DNA of 22,719 nt from Actinomycetes bacterium (GTDB lineage: Bacteria; Actinomycetota; Acidimicrobiia; Acidimicrobiales; RAAP-2): NCBI GenBank assembly GCA_021791145.1, contig JAJYXE010000015.1, positions 1 through 22,719 of the forward strand. The letters run 5' to 3'. Both the position numbers and the translations under genes were made by a program. The notes under the pieces were generated by a model, which saw only the letters and a list, made by a program, of their open reading frames with translations, searched no databases and was not told where the DNA came from. Positions 21,667-22,719 of this stretch are shown here, piece by piece. Each line of letters begins with the position of its first letter. The stretch's first letter is position 1.

Positions 21667-21705
21667 GCGCGTAGAGACGACCCGGTCTCCGCCGGGGGAT
21701 GACGA

Positions 21706-21789
21706 GGGCAGTCAAGGCCGCAGGAGCAACGCACCGACTCCGCGTCAGCACCCGCGGACCAAAGGTGCGACGGAGCGCCTTGACGGCCC
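21706..21789. repeat. 84-nt imperfect nested inverted repeat
   Basis: Outer arms GGGCAGTCAAGGC (21706-21718) and GCCTTGACGGCCC (21777-21789) differ from perfect by one base. Middle arms CGCACC (21730-21735) and GGTGCG (21764-21769) and inner arms CCGCG (21740-21744) and CGCGG (21753-21757) are perfect. The three segments are collinear, so the whole can fold as one long hairpin with internal loops and an 8-nt terminal loop. Confidence 0.6.
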
Positions 21790-21816
21790 GGGCAGTGTCG
21801 CAGAGCACAATGGAGC

Positions 21817-21840
21817 AGGAAGCCCCGCCGGGGGCTTCCT
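21817..21840. terminator. Strong hairpin, terminator-like
   Basis: Perfect 10-bp stem AGGAAGCCCC / GGGGCTTCCT with a 4-nt loop (GCCG), extendable by one C-G pair. No T-run. It resembles factor-independent terminators of high-GC actinobacteria and phages but no clear gene ends next to it. Confidence 0.45.
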
Positions 21841-22117
21841 GGACGCGTCGTCTGGCGGCCCGGTGTGCTGAAGGGTGTTCAGTGGATCATCGCGTCAGCT
21901 CCTCGTCGAGGGATGGGACACGAGGTGTTCGTCTCCAGACCGAAGCGAGCTTCGGAGGGCACGCCACAGGACGCGGGTGCCGGTCATTCCTTCGTGCTCG
22001 TGCACATGGAGTGTTGCGGCCACCAACCAGGCGGGGCCAATCAGAACGCGCGGCCACGCCGGAGAACCGGGGGCCATGACCTGGAACGGTCACGCGCCTG
22101 GTGGTGTCCGGACCGCG
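21841..22117. other. Non-coding stretch next to the transposase, possible IS110/IS1111 element end
   Basis: 277 nt with no recognisable gene on either strand; the short open frames show no family features. It contains a 6-bp hairpin CCGAAG-CGAG-CTTCGG (21940-21955). It lies 3' of the transposase gene, where IS1111-subgroup elements keep their long non-coding end and guide (bridge) RNA. I cannot see the element boundary or the RNA fold, so this is position-based inference only. Confidence 0.3.
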
Positions 22118-22719
22118 TCACGCCGCCTCGATGGCCTTGGAGCGGATGGTGCCGTCTCTCAGGCCGTAGTAGACGAGGGTGACGATCTTTCGGGCCACGG
22201 CGACGCGGGCGACCTTGCGGGCGGCCGCGGTGTCGCCGTGGTTGGCGACGATGCGGGAGAAGTCGGCACGGAGCTTGGTGCCGGCCGCCTGGCGCTGAGC
22301 CGCCTCGACCGCCGCCCAGCGCACGAGGCGCGACCCCTGCTTGGTGATCGGGCCCCGCTTGACCGTCGTGTCGGACTCGCGATGCTTGGGCGTGAGCCCC
22401 GCCCACGAGCACAGGTGCGCTGGTGAGGTGAACCTCGTCGCGTCGCCGATCTCGGCGACGAAGACCGCGGCGAAGACCGGCCCGACGCCCGGGATGTCCT
22501 GGATGGCCCGATAGCCGGCATCGTCTCTCAGCTCGCGTTCGACGTCGCGCTCGAAGATCGCCACTTGGTTGTCGAAGGCCTCGATCAGGTCTAAGAGCGA
22601 CTCGACGCGCGCTGCGTAGGCGGGGGCGAGCTTCGCCCTTGCGAGCAGCTTCTTGCCGGCCACCCCGAACAGGTCGGTCATCGGCACGCAGACACCCTCT
22701 TTGGCGAGCACCGAGTACA
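22118..22719 (-). CDS. IS110/IS1111-family transposase, C-terminal part (5' end outside window)
   Basis: About 200 residues, frame open through the right edge, so the N-terminal RuvC-like DEDD domain is outside. The visible part is the Transposase_20 domain: 'IQDIPGVGPVFAAVFVAEIGDATRFTSPAHLCSWAGLTPKHRESDTTVKRGPITKQGSRLVRWAAVEAAQ' contains the helix-hairpin-helix-like IPGVGP, the conserved WAGLTP and the GxxxKxGxxxxR stretch with the catalytic-Ser region typical of IS110 enzymes. A coiled, charged segment (LLDLIEAFDNQVAIFERDVERELRDD) precedes it. IS110 enzymes move circular intermediates guided by a bridge RNA. The GTG at 22711 is internal and not taken as the start. The stop TGA is at 22118-22120 and the end (RSKAIEAA) looks natural, so this end is intact. 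Confidence 0.85.
   Translation of the reverse strand, partial: YSVLAKEGVCVPMTDLFGVAGKKLLARAKLAPAYAARVESLLDLIEAFDNQVAIFERDVERELRDDAGYRAIQDIPGVGPVFAAVFVAEIGDATRFTSPAHLCSWAGLTPKHRESDTTVKRGPITKQGSRLVRWAAVEAAQRQAAGTKLRADFSRIVANHGDTAAARKVARVAVARKIVTLVYYGLRDGTIRSKAIEAA

Noticed and set aside
21865..22426. Overlapping short plus-strand frames left of and across the transposase gene
   Set aside because: They overlap one another and the transposase in antisense, with no domain or RBS support.
21310..22719. Second copy of the tRNA-Gly 3' end (att direct repeat) within the window
   Set aside because: Searched by eye for the T-arm/acceptor sequence downstream; none found, so any attR would lie outside.

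Overview
The window is very GC-rich (roughly 70% by eye), with closely packed genes, frequent GTG starts and strong third-position G/C. Gene content points to a high-GC actinobacterium, most like the Acidimicrobiia: an F420-type LLM oxidoreductase, a wax ester synthase/diacylglycerol acyltransferase (WS/DGAT), an oligoribonuclease, a SpoIID/LytB protein fused to cell-wall-binding type 2 repeats, and branched-chain amino acid type ABC transport with a fused LivH-LivM permease. The taxonomic placement is inference. Several genes show a -10-like TAnnnT (or near match) 6-9 nt before the start codon and no Shine-Dalgarno, as expected for leaderless transcripts.

Layout. 1-4717 (+): a four-gene LIV-type ABC importer: binding protein (5' end outside the window), fused permease, LivG-like ATPase, LivF-like ATPase, all overlapping or nearly so. 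4752-5486 (-): SAM-dependent methyltransferase, convergent with the transporter. 5733-7061 (+): stand-alone condensation-domain-like protein with a degenerate HHxxxDG motif. 7088-7717 (-): TetR-type regulator, convergent with it, with a palindromic candidate operator upstream. 8050-10603 (-): nucleoside phosphorylase-superfamily protein, membrane-anchored or secreted unknown protein, and GT4 glycosyltransferase. 10702-13236 (+): large exported SpoIID/CWB2 protein. 13286-15838 (-): LLM oxidoreductase, then a HAD phosphatase-like protein overlapping an atypical crotonase. 16059-16694 (+): 1-Cys peroxiredoxin with a candidate ECF-sigma promoter. 16755-19135 (-): acyl-CoA ligase translationally coupled to oligoribonuclease. 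19204-21194 (+): dUTPase and WS/DGAT. 21259-21334 (+): tRNA-Gly(GCC) with encoded CCA.

The right end is a mobile-DNA scar. A tyrosine-integrase C-terminal fragment lies 35 nt beyond the tRNA-Gly 3' end. It is followed by about 550 nt of hairpin-rich, apparently non-coding DNA, then the C-terminal part of an IS110/IS1111-type transposase that runs off the window. This is the most accessory-like part.

Functional links are modest. The acyl-CoA ligase, crotonase and WS/DGAT fit a lipid- and acyl-CoA-oriented metabolism, but they are in separate transcription units. Orn and Dut are housekeeping nucleotide/RNA turnover genes sharing a divergent control region. I found no convincing complete new defence or biosynthetic system. 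The best leads are the tRNA-Gly/integrase/IS110 scar with its structured DNA, the degenerate condensation enzyme, the Glu-to-Cys crotonase, the repeat-bearing promoters, and the apparent leaderless promoter pattern.
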